A stretch of DNA of 64,000 nt from Gemmatimonadota bacterium (GTDB taxonomy: Bacteria > Gemmatimonadota > Gemmatimonadetes > Gemmatimonadales > GWC2-71-9), in contig QHUB01000008.1 in NCBI GenBank assembly GCA_003221035.1, positions 62,001-126,000 on the forward strand, given 5' to 3'. Shown piece by piece: positions 39,350-47,931 of this stretch. A model generated the notes under the pieces. The model was not told where the DNA came from and ran no database searches. It saw only the letters and a list, made by a program, of their open reading frames with translations. Each line of letters begins with the position of its first letter. Position 1 is the first letter of the stretch. A program made the translations under genes and the position numbers.

Positions 39350-40620
39350 CGATCGACCTCGCCCATGACGATGTCCACCGACGCATTGATCGCGATCAGG
39401 TCCGAGAGCAGGTGTCCCTCCGCCATCTTCGGCAGCGCCGAGAGATTGATGAACGAGGGCGGCCGGATGCGCCACCGCACCGGCTTCGCCGTCCCGTCGG
39501 AGACGAGATAGTTGCCCAGCTCGCCTTTGGGGTTCTCGATGCCGATGTAGGCCTCGCCGACGGGGGCCTTCACGCCCTCCATCACCTGCTTGAAGTGGAA
39601 GATCATCGCCTCCATGTCGGTCATGGCGAGCGTCTTGGACGGCAGAATCACCTTGGGGTCGTCCACGTTGATCGGTCCGTCGGGCAGCCGGTCGAGCGCC
39701 TGCTCGAGAATGCGGTTCGACTGGTGGCATTCCTCGAGCCGCACCAGGTAGCGATCGAACACGTCGCCGTGCTCACCGACGATCACGTCGAAGTCGTAGG
39801 TCTCGTAGCCGAGGTACGGCTTGTCCTTGCGCACGTCGTAGGCCACGCCGCTCGCGCGCAGCATCGGCCCTGACAGCGAGTAATTGATCGCCTCCTCGGC
39901 TGTCAACGTGCCGACGCCCTGCGTCCGCCCGGCCCACACCGCGTTGCGTGTCAGGACTCGGTCGATCTCGCCGAGCGTCTTGGGGAATGTCTTCGTGAAG
40001 TCCCGCAGCTTCTCGACAAAGCCGTCCGGGATATCGGCGAGGAGGCCGCCGACGCGGGTCAGGCTGGTCGTCAGCCGCGCGCCCGTCCACATCTCCTGGA
40101 GATCGTAGATCTTCTCGCGCTGCTGGAACGCCCACAGGAACGGCGTAAACGCGCCCAGATCAATGGACGTCGTGCCCAGCCAGACCATGTGCGAGATGAT
40201 GCGGCTCATTTCGCATGCGATCACGCGCAACACGGTGCAGCGGGGCGTGATCTCGACACCCATCAACTTCTCGGCCGCGAGCGCGAAGCCGACGTTGTTC
40301 GACATCGGCGACAGGTAGTCGGTGCGATCGGTCAGCGGGATAATCTGATTGTAGTGCCGGTACTCGCCCAGCTTCTCGAAGCCCGAGTGCAGGTACCCCA
40401 GGTGCGGAATGCAGCGCACGACGGTCTCGCCATCCAGTTCGACCACCAGCCGAAGCACGCCGTGCGTGGCCGGATGCTGCGGACCGATGTTCACCAGCAT
40501 GTGCTCTTGGTCGAGCCCCGGTTCGGGCGCCCGGTCCGCGGTGAGCGGTACGCGGCTGGCGCGCCCCTGGGCATCGACCCCCGGCGTTGCGAGCTCGAGT
40601 TCGACCACGCGCTTGCTCAT
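39346..40620 (-). CDS. nuoD: NADH-quinone oxidoreductase subunit D
   Basis: 424 residues, related to the large subunit of NiFe hydrogenase but without metal ligands. Quinone-pocket signatures are NIGPQHPATHGVLRL, HLGYLHSGFEK, and RTDYLSPMSNN with the nearby Tyr/His. The C-terminus KMAEGHLLSDLIAINASVDIVMGEVDR is standard. A 35-residue N-terminal extension precedes the conserved start. Overlaps nuoC by 4 bp. Confidence 0.97.
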   Translation of the reverse strand: MSKRVVELELATPGVDAQGRASRVPLTADRAPEPGLDQEHMLVNIGPQHPATHGVLRLVVELDGETVVRCIPHLGYLHSGFEKLGEYRHYNQIIPLTDRTDYLSPMSNNVGFALAAEKLMGVEITPRCTVLRVIACEMSRIISHMVWLGTTSIDLGAFTPFLWAFQQREKIYDLQEMWTGARLTTSLTRVGGLLADIPDGFVEKLRDFTKTFPKTLGEIDRVLTRNAVWAGRTQGVGTLTAEEAINYSLSGPMLRASGVAYDVRKDKPYLGYETYDFDVIVGEHGDVFDRYLVRLEECHQSNRILEQALDRLPDGPINVDDPKVILPSKTLAMTDMEAMIFHFKQVMEGVKAPVGEAYIGIENPKGELGNYLVSDGTAKPVRWRIRPPSFINLSALPKMAEGHLLSDLIAINASVDIVMGEVDR

Positions 40621-41213
40621 GGAGTCGCAGGAGGCTCGGGAATGACGCCGCGCTCGCCGCGCTTCAGACGTTCGCGCATGTCTTCCGGCAAGTCGTCGCT
40701 CGCCTCGGCGATCGACAGCTCTTCCATCGAATAGTGTGCTTCGGGACTGGCGTTCAGCGCCTGACGCACCTGCTCGGCGCGCGAGAACCGCCCACGCAGA
40801 GGGAAATTTTTACGGAGGGGATTGCCCTCGGCGTACGTCTCCCACATGAGAATCCGCCGCAAGTCCGGATGCCCTGTGAACGTGATGCCGAACATGTCGA
40901 AGACTTCGCGCTCCAACCAATCGGCGCCACGCCAGAGACCCCACACCGAATCCACCGCGAGCTCCTCGGAGGAATTCAGCTCGACCTTTACACGGAGATC
41001 GGCTTTGCGTTTGAGTGAGCGGAGGAAGTAGACGACTTCGAGCGGACGTTCTCTGTCGCGAAACTCGACGGCCGTGACGTCCACCAGGTAGTCGAACTTC
41101 TGGCCCGGCGTCTGTTTCAGCCACGTCATCGTTTCGAGCAGGCGCTCACGCGGCACGTAGACGATCTGCTCGCCGTCGCGCGCTACAGCTTCCCGCAGGG
41201 CTCCGGGGATCAC
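40617..41213 (-). CDS. nuoC: NADH-quinone oxidoreductase subunit C
   Basis: 198 residues from a GTG overlapping the nuoB stop (GTGA). The 30-kDa-subunit signature is [23 protein letters not shown], with [10 protein letters not shown]. It is separate from nuoD, unlike the fused NuoCD of enterobacteria. The C-terminal 45 residues are acidic and variable. Confidence 0.96.
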   Translation of the reverse strand: MIPGALREAVARDGEQIVYVPRERLLETMTWLKQTPGQKFDYLVDVTAVEFRDRERPLEVVYFLRSLKRKADLRVKVELNSSEELAVDSVWGLWRGADWLEREVFDMFGITFTGHPDLRRILMWETYAEGNPLRKNFPLRGRFSRAEQVRQALNASPEAHYSMEELSIAEASDDLPEDMRERLKRGERGVIPEPPATP

Positions 41214-41815
41214 GCCGAGCGGAACTGGTGAACGGAGTTGCCGAACGGCTCGGAGATTTCGTCGATCGTTTCGGGCGCCAGCCGGAGCCCTTTGTCGTCG
41301 AGCGGCTGCTCCTCGCGGCGCCGCACCGCGTCGAACAGCGACTCGCCCTTGATCTTCTTGTGCAGGAGCAGGATCCCGTATAGCAGGCCTTCGGGCCGCG
41401 GCGGGCAACCCGGCACGTAGACATCCACCGGGACGATCGTGTCGATGCCCTGCACCATGGAATAGTTGTCGAAAATGCCGCCGGTCGAGGCGCACGCGCC
41501 CATGGAGATGACCCACTTGGGCTGCGGCATCTGGTCGTAGATGCGGCGGATGACGGGCGCGAGCTTGAACGGCAGCCGTCCGGCACAGATCAACACGTCA
41601 GCCTGCCGCGGCGAGAAGGCCTGGCGCTCCATGCCGAAGCGCGCGAAGTCATAGCGGCTGGCGGCGGTCGCCATGAATTCGATGGCGCAGCACGCGGTGC
41701 CGAACGGCATCGGCCAGAGCGAATTCGCGCGCGAGCTGTTCACCGCCCAGTCGACGAGATTCTCGAACTTCGCGAGCAGGAAATTCTCGCTTTTGACTTC
41801 TCCGACCCGTTTCAT
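41210..41815 (-). CDS. nuoB: NADH-quinone oxidoreductase subunit B
   Basis: 201 residues. It binds the terminal 4Fe-4S cluster N2 next to quinone. The ligands are the tandem cysteines in FGTACCAIE, a Cys in [10 protein letters not shown] and one in [11 protein letters not shown]. It is separated from nuoA by 121 bp holding an inverted-repeat element. The C-terminal 40 residues beyond the core are variable. Confidence 0.97.
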   Translation of the reverse strand: MKRVGEVKSENFLLAKFENLVDWAVNSSRANSLWPMPFGTACCAIEFMATAASRYDFARFGMERQAFSPRQADVLICAGRLPFKLAPVIRRIYDQMPQPKWVISMGACASTGGIFDNYSMVQGIDTIVPVDVYVPGCPPRPEGLLYGILLLHKKIKGESLFDAVRRREEQPLDDKGLRLAPETIDEISEPFGNSVHQFRSA

Positions 41816-41827
41816 AGCACCTCAACC

Positions 41828-41936
41828 TCGTCAAGCAGAATCGTCAAGCAGAGTCGTCGAGCGAAACCGTGGAACAATACGTCTCTGCCGGCCGCCATTG
41901 CTCGACGAAGTTGCTCGATGCCGTTGCTCAACGCCG
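41828..41936. repeat. 109-bp inverted-repeat element of 13-nt units between nuoA and nuoB
   Basis: The left arm is three 13-nt direct repeats: TCGTCAAGCAGAA, TCGTCAAGCAGAG, TCGTCGAGCGAAA (41828-41866). The right arm is three 13-nt repeats: TTGCTCGACGAAG, TTGCTCGATGCCG, TTGCTCAACGCCG (41898-41936). Their complement is related to the left units (shared TCGTCGAGCRAA core). A 31-nt spacer lies between. The right arm abuts the nuoA stop codon. No coding frame; no T-run to suggest a terminator. Confidence 0.82.
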
Positions 41937-42311
41937 TTAGTCCCATTGAAATGCACCGCGTTTCCAAACGTAGATATACCCAACGGACAAGATCAGCAGG
42001 AAGACGAGCATCTCCACGAGGAGGAACCCTGTCGAGACGGAGCCTAATCCTCCACTCCCCAGGAAGATCGTCGCCCAGGGGATGAGAAAGACGGTTTCGA
42101 TGTCGAACAGAATGAACAGCACGGCAACGAGATAGAACTTCACCGAGAAGCGCTCGTGGGCGCTGCCCAGAGGCGGCATCCCGCTTTCGTAGGGACGTTC
42201 CTTGACTTCCGTGGGACGGCGCGGCCCGAGAAAATGCGAGATCACGATCATCGTCGTACCGGCGATGACGGCCATTCCGAACAGCATCAGAAACTGGATG
42301 TAGGGCTGCAT
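41937..42311 (-). CDS. nuoA: NADH-quinone oxidoreductase subunit A
   Basis: 124 residues from the ATG at 42311 (MQPYIQFLMLFGMAV). A TTG at 42353 would add 14 residues, and neither start has a strong ribosome site. Three membrane helices. The conserved acidic loop YESGMPPLGSAHERFSVKFYL and helix FILFDIETVFLIPWA are clear. First gene of the complete nuoA-N cluster, divergent from dcd with 72 bp between starts; the nuo promoter should lie there but I cannot point to it safely. Confidence 0.94.
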   Translation of the reverse strand: MQPYIQFLMLFGMAVIAGTTMIVISHFLGPRRPTEVKERPYESGMPPLGSAHERFSVKFYLVAVLFILFDIETVFLIPWATIFLGSGGLGSVSTGFLLVEMLVFLLILSVGYIYVWKRGAFQWD

Positions 42312-42383
42312 GGCGCTCGTGAAAACATTCACTAAGTCGCGGCCGTTCGTCAAGTTGGCGCTGCCCCATTACATTGCGCCCGC

Positions 42384-42944
42384 ATGTCCATCAAATCTGA
42401 CCGCTGGATCACCACAATGTCGAGGCAGCACGGGATGATCGAGCCGTTCGCGGACCGGCAGGTGCGCGACGGCGTGATCTCCTACGGGGTGTCATCCTAC
42501 GGCTACGACATGCGGGTGGCGCCCGAATTCAAGATCTTTACCAACGCGTTGTCGGCGGTCGTAGATCCCAAACACTTCGATCCCAAGTCGTTCGTCGAGT
42601 TCAAGGGTGACATCTGCATCGTACCGCCGAATTCCTTCGCGCTCGCCACTTCGGTCGAGTATTTCCGGATTCCCCGCAATGTGCTGACGATCTGCCTGGG
42701 CAAGAGCACGTACGCGCGGTGCGGGATCATCGTGAACGTCACGCCATTTGAGCCGGAATGGGAAGGCTTCGTCACGCTCGAGATCTCCAATACCACCCCG
42801 TTACCCGCCAAGATCTATGCGAATGAGGGGATCGCGCAGGTGCTGTTCTTTACGGCGGACGAAGGCGATGAGTGCGAGATCTCGTACAAGGACAAGAAGG
42901 GGAAGTACCAGGCTCAACGAGGGATTACGCTACCGAGACTTTAG
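42384..42944 (+). CDS. dcd: dCTP deaminase
   Basis: 186 residues. A trimeric dUTPase-fold enzyme that deaminates dCTP to dUTP. Signatures are [19 protein letters not shown] with the catalytic region [17 protein letters not shown], and a QRGITLPRL tail. The longer tail of bifunctional dCTP deaminase/dUTPases is not evident. No ribosome site precedes the ATG, while TACATT lies eight bases upstream, so the message may be leaderless. Its 3' end overlaps the convergent DUF2339 gene by 20 bp. Confidence 0.95.
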   Translation: MSIKSDRWITTMSRQHGMIEPFADRQVRDGVISYGVSSYGYDMRVAPEFKIFTNALSAVVDPKHFDPKSFVEFKGDICIVPPNSFALATSVEYFRIPRNVLTICLGKSTYARCGIIVNVTPFEPEWEGFVTLEISNTTPLPAKIYANEGIAQVLFFTADEGDECEISYKDKKGKYQAQRGITLPRL

Positions 42945-44793
42945 CCCTCCGGTTATAGGCGTATGCCACGGCGAGTGCGATGATGGCGAGGGCGAAGAAG
43001 GAGCCCACGCGATATAAGGCCTTCATCTGCGACAGATCGTACAGCACAATCTTGAGTCCCACGAAGGCGGCCACACCCAGGCCGGTCGAGCGAATCAGTT
43101 TGTGATTCAGCCGGAAGCCCAGGAAGACGAGTGCGCCCGCGAACAGCAGCCACCACACACTCAGCGCGAGATCGCCGGCGAGCGCCGTCATCCTGCCGAA
43201 GTAGTCCTGGAACAAGATCGAGCCGCCCGTGAACACGGCGGCCCCGCATAGAATCCAATTCCACATCAGCGGCTTGTCCTCGCGTCCCCACCAGCGCGCG
43301 AGCCCCGCGGTCCCGAGGATATACACGTAGAGGGCCAGCGCCCACCGGCTGGTAAAGACGCTGCCATCCGATCCGGAGAACGTTCGCTCGACCATGGCGG
43401 CCGTGAACAGACACACCCAGGCGGCGATGGCGAGCGTCGTTGCTGAGTGGCGTCCGCCCGGCCGCGACGCTTCCCGCTCGGCGGCCAAGGCGACCACGGC
43501 GAGCCCCGTCCAGCCGATCACGAGGGTACGGGCCTGCCATGGCACCGCCATGCCGAAAGCGACGAGCATGAAGCTGGTGATCAGATGCGCGGCGCTGCGC
43601 CGAGTCCAACCGATCATGAGATACGCAGCCGCGAGCGTCAGCGGTACGAGCTCAAATGATTGTTGGAGGAGAGACAACCCTACCGCGTTGGCAAGAATGA
43701 GCAGCGCCACGGGACTGGCGATGAACAGGAACCGTTCGGCGCTAACGTCTTCGGCCTTGAGCCCCTGCACCGCCGCCGGGTCGAATGGATCGCGGAGCGC
43801 CTGCTGTCCGCAGAGCAGGGCCCAGACGGCCACCGCCGCGCCGAGCGCGAGCCAGCGCGACGCCCGGGATGTGGTGATGCCCGCCAGACCGAAACCGAGG
43901 ATCGACCAGGCGACGAGCAGCGCGAAGGCCCGCGTTTCAGGCCAGGAGCGCTGCCGCGTGGTGTGCAGGGTGAGGATCGCGCCGGCCGCGATCAGCCAGC
44001 AGCCGAGCGGCGTCGCGATGGCGGCACCAGCCCCAGCCGAGGCCAACAGCAGATAGCCGAAAACGGCGAGGTTGAACGTCGCGCGCCACCCCATGGCGTG
44101 TGCCGTGATGGCGGCGCCGAGGCCGATGACCTCGAGATACGTCAAGAATCCCAGGGGGTTCGGTGCCGTCGCGAGAATGATGGGGGCCAGGTACGCACCG
44201 CCCAGCGCCCAGATCGCGAGACCTTCGATCTCGTGGTGAATCGCGACGTAGGTGACCGCAACGGTGGTAGCCGCGAGCAAGAGGATGCCGACGCGGGGCT
44301 GCATGAGCGCATAGGGACCCGCGGCGGCCCAGAGGCCCAGATAGATCAGACCGCCCCCGGCCCCGATCATGGCCGCGCCGTAGCGGCGCATGCCCCGCAG
44401 GATTCGCTCGTGACCCCATGCGGCGAGCCCAATGCCGCCAACTACCGCACTCACCGACCGAACGAGGGGCGGGATCCAGCCTCGATCGATTGCGTACTTG
44501 AGGAACAGCCCCGCCGCGATAAGCAGCGCCGCGACACCCACCGCGAGCAGACCACGTTGGCCGAACCACTGTTCGAGATCCGAGGCGCCCGTGAGGGACT
44601 TGGCGGCGAAGGTTGGGAGTTTCGATGGAGCGGGCTTGCCGGATTCGGGCTTTGCGGGTCGGGGAACGGGAGTGAGCGTGGAGCGGAGCTGCTCGGATGT
44701 GTTCGCCACGAAACTGAGGCGGCGCAGCATGTTTTCGAGCGTCGCCACTCGCCGCTCGAGCTGCTCGATGGCGTGCTTCTGATCGTCGCTCAA
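42925..44793 (-). CDS. DUF2339 multi-pass membrane protein
   Basis: 622 residues from a TTG that overlaps the stop of the upstream gene. A short coiled coil (residues about 3-28, [17 protein letters not shown]) is followed by a Pro/Lys-rich linker. About 18 hydrophobic helices then run to the C-terminus, beginning with [20 protein letters not shown]. This layout is that of DUF2339 proteins, whose function is unknown. It ends inside dcd (20 bp convergent overlap). Confidence 0.85.
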   Translation of the reverse strand: MSDDQKHAIEQLERRVATLENMLRRLSFVANTSEQLRSTLTPVPRPAKPESGKPAPSKLPTFAAKSLTGASDLEQWFGQRGLLAVGVAALLIAAGLFLKYAIDRGWIPPLVRSVSAVVGGIGLAAWGHERILRGMRRYGAAMIGAGGGLIYLGLWAAAGPYALMQPRVGILLLAATTVAVTYVAIHHEIEGLAIWALGGAYLAPIILATAPNPLGFLTYLEVIGLGAAITAHAMGWRATFNLAVFGYLLLASAGAGAAIATPLGCWLIAAGAILTLHTTRQRSWPETRAFALLVAWSILGFGLAGITTSRASRWLALGAAVAVWALLCGQQALRDPFDPAAVQGLKAEDVSAERFLFIASPVALLILANAVGLSLLQQSFELVPLTLAAAYLMIGWTRRSAAHLITSFMLVAFGMAVPWQARTLVIGWTGLAVVALAAEREASRPGGRHSATTLAIAAWVCLFTAAMVERTFSGSDGSVFTSRWALALYVYILGTAGLARWWGREDKPLMWNWILCGAAVFTGGSILFQDYFGRMTALAGDLALSVWWLLFAGALVFLGFRLNHKLIRSTGLGVAAFVGLKIVLYDLSQMKALYRVGSFFALAIIALAVAYAYNRRAKVSVA

Positions 44794-45209
44794 GCCGTGA
44801 CGGTGCCCGCGACCTTACGCGATCCCGCTGCCGTAATCAGCCCCGTGACTCCCACGATGATGATGAGATCGGGAATCCAGCCGACCTCCGTGGCGGGAAC
44901 GGCCATCTGCAGGAAATACATCACGAAGTCGAACAGCCCGATCAGAAGCCCCAGCAGAACGGTGTATTGCAGCGCGCGATTCAGCTGCGACAGGATGCTG
45001 CCGGTGAGGAGCGCGACGGCGCCCTGTGCGGCGGCTATCGCGACGGCTGCCATCGTGCCGCTGAACAGCGTTTCGATGACGGCCGAGCGGCCGGGGTTAT
45101 AGCTGAAGAACCAGGTGTGGATCAGCGCGATGACGAATCCCGCGATGGCCGCGCAGACCGTCGCCCAGATGGCGTAGGCTATGACGATGCGATTCTTGGG
45201 ATCGGTCAT
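44790..45209 (-). CDS. Small four-helix membrane protein of unknown function
   Basis: 139 residues, MTDPKNRIVIAYAIWATVCA start, four hydrophobic helices (about 10-32, 48-70, 80-102, 112-130), few charged residues. I do not recognise a family. Its stop overlaps the DUF2339 start, so the two are co-translated and may act together in the membrane. No signal of a cofactor site. Confidence 0.7.
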   Translation of the reverse strand: MTDPKNRIVIAYAIWATVCAAIAGFVIALIHTWFFSYNPGRSAVIETLFSGTMAAVAIAAAQGAVALLTGSILSQLNRALQYTVLLGLLIGLFDFVMYFLQMAVPATEVGWIPDLIIIVGVTGLITAAGSRKVAGTVTA

Positions 45210-45241
45210 GGGTCTCTCGCCACTATAGACTTCCGGTCTCG

Positions 45242-47269
45242 CTATCGCAATACGGCAGCAGCCTCCACGAGCGCCGCGCGTGCCTGATCGATGCGGGTCA
45301 CGAGATCGGTCAGCTCCTTGTTCGCCGTCGCGGCGTCCGCGTAGCGAATCGCTTCATTCACGCTCGGGAATGCCATGGTGGCGTAGCCGTTGTCGAGATC
45401 GGCAGCGAATTGCAGGCTCTTGAACCACGGGCGGCTCACGAGGCCTTCGGGACGAGTGAGGCGCCGCTCGACCTGCATCAATGCCTGATTGACGCGCTCC
45501 GCCTTCTCGGAATCCACGGTTGCGGGCCGCGCCGCGTTGAATGCTTTGGCGACGGCCGTAAACCGGTCGAGCGCGTCCTTCAGCGCCTGCGTGCTGACCG
45601 AAGCCGTCCACTGTTTCTTCGCGATGCCGGAATCGAGCTGCGAAACCAGACTGGTCATCTCCGTACCGAACGCGGCGTAATCGAGCGGGAGCAGATCGCT
45701 GTTGGCGAGCCGGCCCATGATCACCGCGACGAGCTGCGACCCCGCGCGATGGGCCTTGTATCCCGGATCGCCAAAGCGCGTCATCCAGTCGTAGGAGTCG
45801 TACATCGAGTGATAGATGCCGTCGGGTCCGTCGAAGCCGATGCCGCCCGACGGGATACCGACGTGGTGATAGAACCCGGAGAAATCCGAGCCGCCACCGA
45901 GATTGCCCATGGTGAGCTTCGTGGTATCGCCGTTGTTTTTCTTGAGCCACACGTCGTAGACCGTGCCCGGGCCCGTGGGATCGGGCACGGCTTGGGCCGA
46001 CGCCCGGAACAGGGGCTTCAGCGACGGCGAGCCGCCGCCGCCGAAGTTCGGGCCGGAGAACGTGCCGTCCTCATTGATGTAGGCGACGACGTGCGCCCGC
46101 AGCGTATCCTCGAGCTCTTCGACCCACTCGGTCGATCCGATCAGGCCCCACTCTTCGGCGTCCCACGTCGCGAACACGACGGTTCGTGCGGGCCGCATGC
46201 TGTCGCGCGCCAGCGTCGCGAACGCGCGCGCCGTCTCGAGCACCGACACGGTCCCGCTGACGTTGTCGCGCGCGCCCGGACCCCAGGCATCGCGATGCCC
46301 GCCGACGACCACCCACTCGTCCGGCCAGCGCGTTCCGCGGATCATGCCGATCGTGTTCCAGATCTTGTGGAAGCCGCGCTCGCCGCGCTCGCTCTTCACG
46401 TGCAGGCGTGCGCGCGCGGAACCAGGCCCGACGTGGTAATGGAACGGCAAGCCACCCTGCCAGCTCTGCGGGACCGGCGGCCCCGTCATCGGCTCGAGGA
46501 ACCGGCGCGCGTTGCCGTAGCTCAGCGGAATGATCGGAATCTTCGGGATGTCGAGCGAATCTTCGGGCACGCGGCGCGCGCCCTCCACCGACGACCAGCT
46601 CGGCGTCGTGGGATCGCCGTTGCCGTTCATCATGCTCCCGCGCTGGATGCCGTCGGCGTTGCGCATCGGCCCCTTCGGGTAGACGTCGCCGCGGAAGTAG
46701 CCGTCGTCTTGCGGATCGGAATAGACGATGAGACCGACGGCGCCGCGCTTTTGCGCTTCGCGCGCCTTGATGCCGCGGAACGAGCGCCCGTAGCGCGCGA
46801 GCACGATCTTGCCGCTCACGCTGACGCCGAGCGAGTCGAGCGTCTTGTAGTCTTCGATGAGCCCGTAGTTCACGTAGACGACGTCGGCAGTGACGTTGCC
46901 GTCGCCGGTGTAGCCGTTGAACGGCGGGACCTGCGGACCCGTCCCCGGTTCTGCGAGATTGAGCCGCGTGGTGCGGCCGCCGCTGATGACCCAGGCCGCG
47001 ACCGTATCGGGCTGCGGTATGTAGACGGTGTACTCTTTGCTCCACGCGTCGATGCCCCACGATTTCATCTTGTCGAGCACATAATCGCGCGTCGTCGCCT
47101 GCGCCGGCGTGCCCGCCATATGGGGGACCGCGGAGAGATCGTGCGACATTTGCCGCACACTGGCGGTGTCGGGGACGGCCATCAGCCGTTGTTCGAAGCT
47201 CTGGGCGTGGAGGCGTGCCGACGTGCCGACGTGTAGGACAGCAATCGCGACGAGCATGCGACGGGTCAT
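45242..47269 (-). CDS. Exported M28 metallopeptidase with PA and dimerisation domains (GCPII/transferrin-receptor type)
   Basis: 675 residues from the ATG at 47269 with GGGGAGAAAG upstream. A signal peptide runs 1-22 (cleaved after LHAQ). A PA insert (about 130-290) is followed by the M28 catalytic core. Zinc ligands are in VVGGHRDAWGPGARDNVSG and WDAEEWGLIGS, with the catalytic Glu pair EE. The final 120 residues resemble the TFR dimerisation helices. Relatives remove C-terminal Glu or N-terminal residues from peptides. It overlaps the next upstream gene (DUF2238) by 4 bp. Confidence 0.92.
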   Translation of the reverse strand: MTRRMLVAIAVLHVGTSARLHAQSFEQRLMAVPDTASVRQMSHDLSAVPHMAGTPAQATTRDYVLDKMKSWGIDAWSKEYTVYIPQPDTVAAWVISGGRTTRLNLAEPGTGPQVPPFNGYTGDGNVTADVVYVNYGLIEDYKTLDSLGVSVSGKIVLARYGRSFRGIKAREAQKRGAVGLIVYSDPQDDGYFRGDVYPKGPMRNADGIQRGSMMNGNGDPTTPSWSSVEGARRVPEDSLDIPKIPIIPLSYGNARRFLEPMTGPPVPQSWQGGLPFHYHVGPGSARARLHVKSERGERGFHKIWNTIGMIRGTRWPDEWVVVGGHRDAWGPGARDNVSGTVSVLETARAFATLARDSMRPARTVVFATWDAEEWGLIGSTEWVEELEDTLRAHVVAYINEDGTFSGPNFGGGGSPSLKPLFRASAQAVPDPTGPGTVYDVWLKKNNGDTTKLTMGNLGGGSDFSGFYHHVGIPSGGIGFDGPDGIYHSMYDSYDWMTRFGDPGYKAHRAGSQLVAVIMGRLANSDLLPLDYAAFGTEMTSLVSQLDSGIAKKQWTASVSTQALKDALDRFTAVAKAFNAARPATVDSEKAERVNQALMQVERRLTRPEGLVSRPWFKSLQFAADLDNGYATMAFPSVNEAIRYADAATANKELTDLVTRIDQARAALVEAAAVLR

Positions 47270-47931
47270 GCTTTCTCCCCGGCAAGAAGCACAGGTCGTG
47301 GTTTCCGCAGCGTCCGTATAACGGCGGTAATCAACATACAGAGTAACGCACCCAGCGCGGCGGATCCCATATCCTTTTGTGGATCCCAGATGTCCCCTTG
47401 CGTTCCCAGCCACGCGTCGCCCGTTCCCGGCGCGACCATCGTCGCCACCACCATTTCCATGATCTCATAGAGCGCACTGAACGCGAGCGTGACGTCGAGC
47501 GGGAGATAGTACGCCCAGAATCCGCGCGCGTTGGCGACCCGCAGAAAGACTTCGCGGATCGGATAGGCCAGCAGCAGCCCGAACGAGAAATGGACGACGC
47601 GGTCGAACGGGTTACGGGCAAATCCAAAGGCGTCTTTGAGCCAGAAGCCGAACGGGACTTCCGAATAGGTGTAGTGCGCGCCGATCGTATGCAGCGTCAG
47701 GAACACGGTGATCAGCAGGTACGACAGATCGGACAGGGGAAAGATCCGGTAGGTGCCGATCAGGATCGCGAGGGCGGCCACGACGAGCAGATTTTCCAGG
47801 ACCCAGTCGTGCCGGTCGCGCGGCGCGATGGCCGTGATCACCCAGGCCATCGCGTACCACCCGACCAGCACTTGCAGCAAACGGTTCCTGGAAAACGCGA
47901 CCGTCCTGTGCGACGTGGATGTCGAGAGCAT
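47266..47931 (-). CDS. DUF2238/YjdF-type membrane protein
   Basis: 221 residues from the ATG at 47931 (TGATG with the upstream stop). Six membrane helices. The signature region is GFARNPFDRVVHFSFGLLLAYP, followed by FSALYEIMEMV and a GDIWDPQKDMGSAALGAL loop near the C-terminus. This matches the YjdF/DUF2238 family, of unknown function. Conserved Asp, His and Glu within helices hint at an enzyme or metal site. Sits between two exported peptidase genes. Confidence 0.85.
   Translation of the reverse strand: MLSTSTSHRTVAFSRNRLLQVLVGWYAMAWVITAIAPRDRHDWVLENLLVVAALAILIGTYRIFPLSDLSYLLITVFLTLHTIGAHYTYSEVPFGFWLKDAFGFARNPFDRVVHFSFGLLLAYPIREVFLRVANARGFWAYYLPLDVTLAFSALYEIMEMVVATMVAPGTGDAWLGTQGDIWDPQKDMGSAALGALLCMLITAVIRTLRKPRPVLLAGEKA

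Noticed and set aside
41828-41936. Tandem 13-nt repeats as a CRISPR array
   Set aside because: Units are directly adjacent without spacers and are mirrored as an inverted repeat; no cas genes.
42327-42353. nuo promoter from TTGACG at the nuoA 5' end
   Set aside because: The -10 positions (GAATGT at 17 nt) match poorly and the box may lie within the coding part if the TTG start is used.
42347-42384. Promoter for dcd
   Set aside because: TACATT sits well for a leaderless start but the -35 region is poor (TTCGTC at 18 nt); not enough to list.
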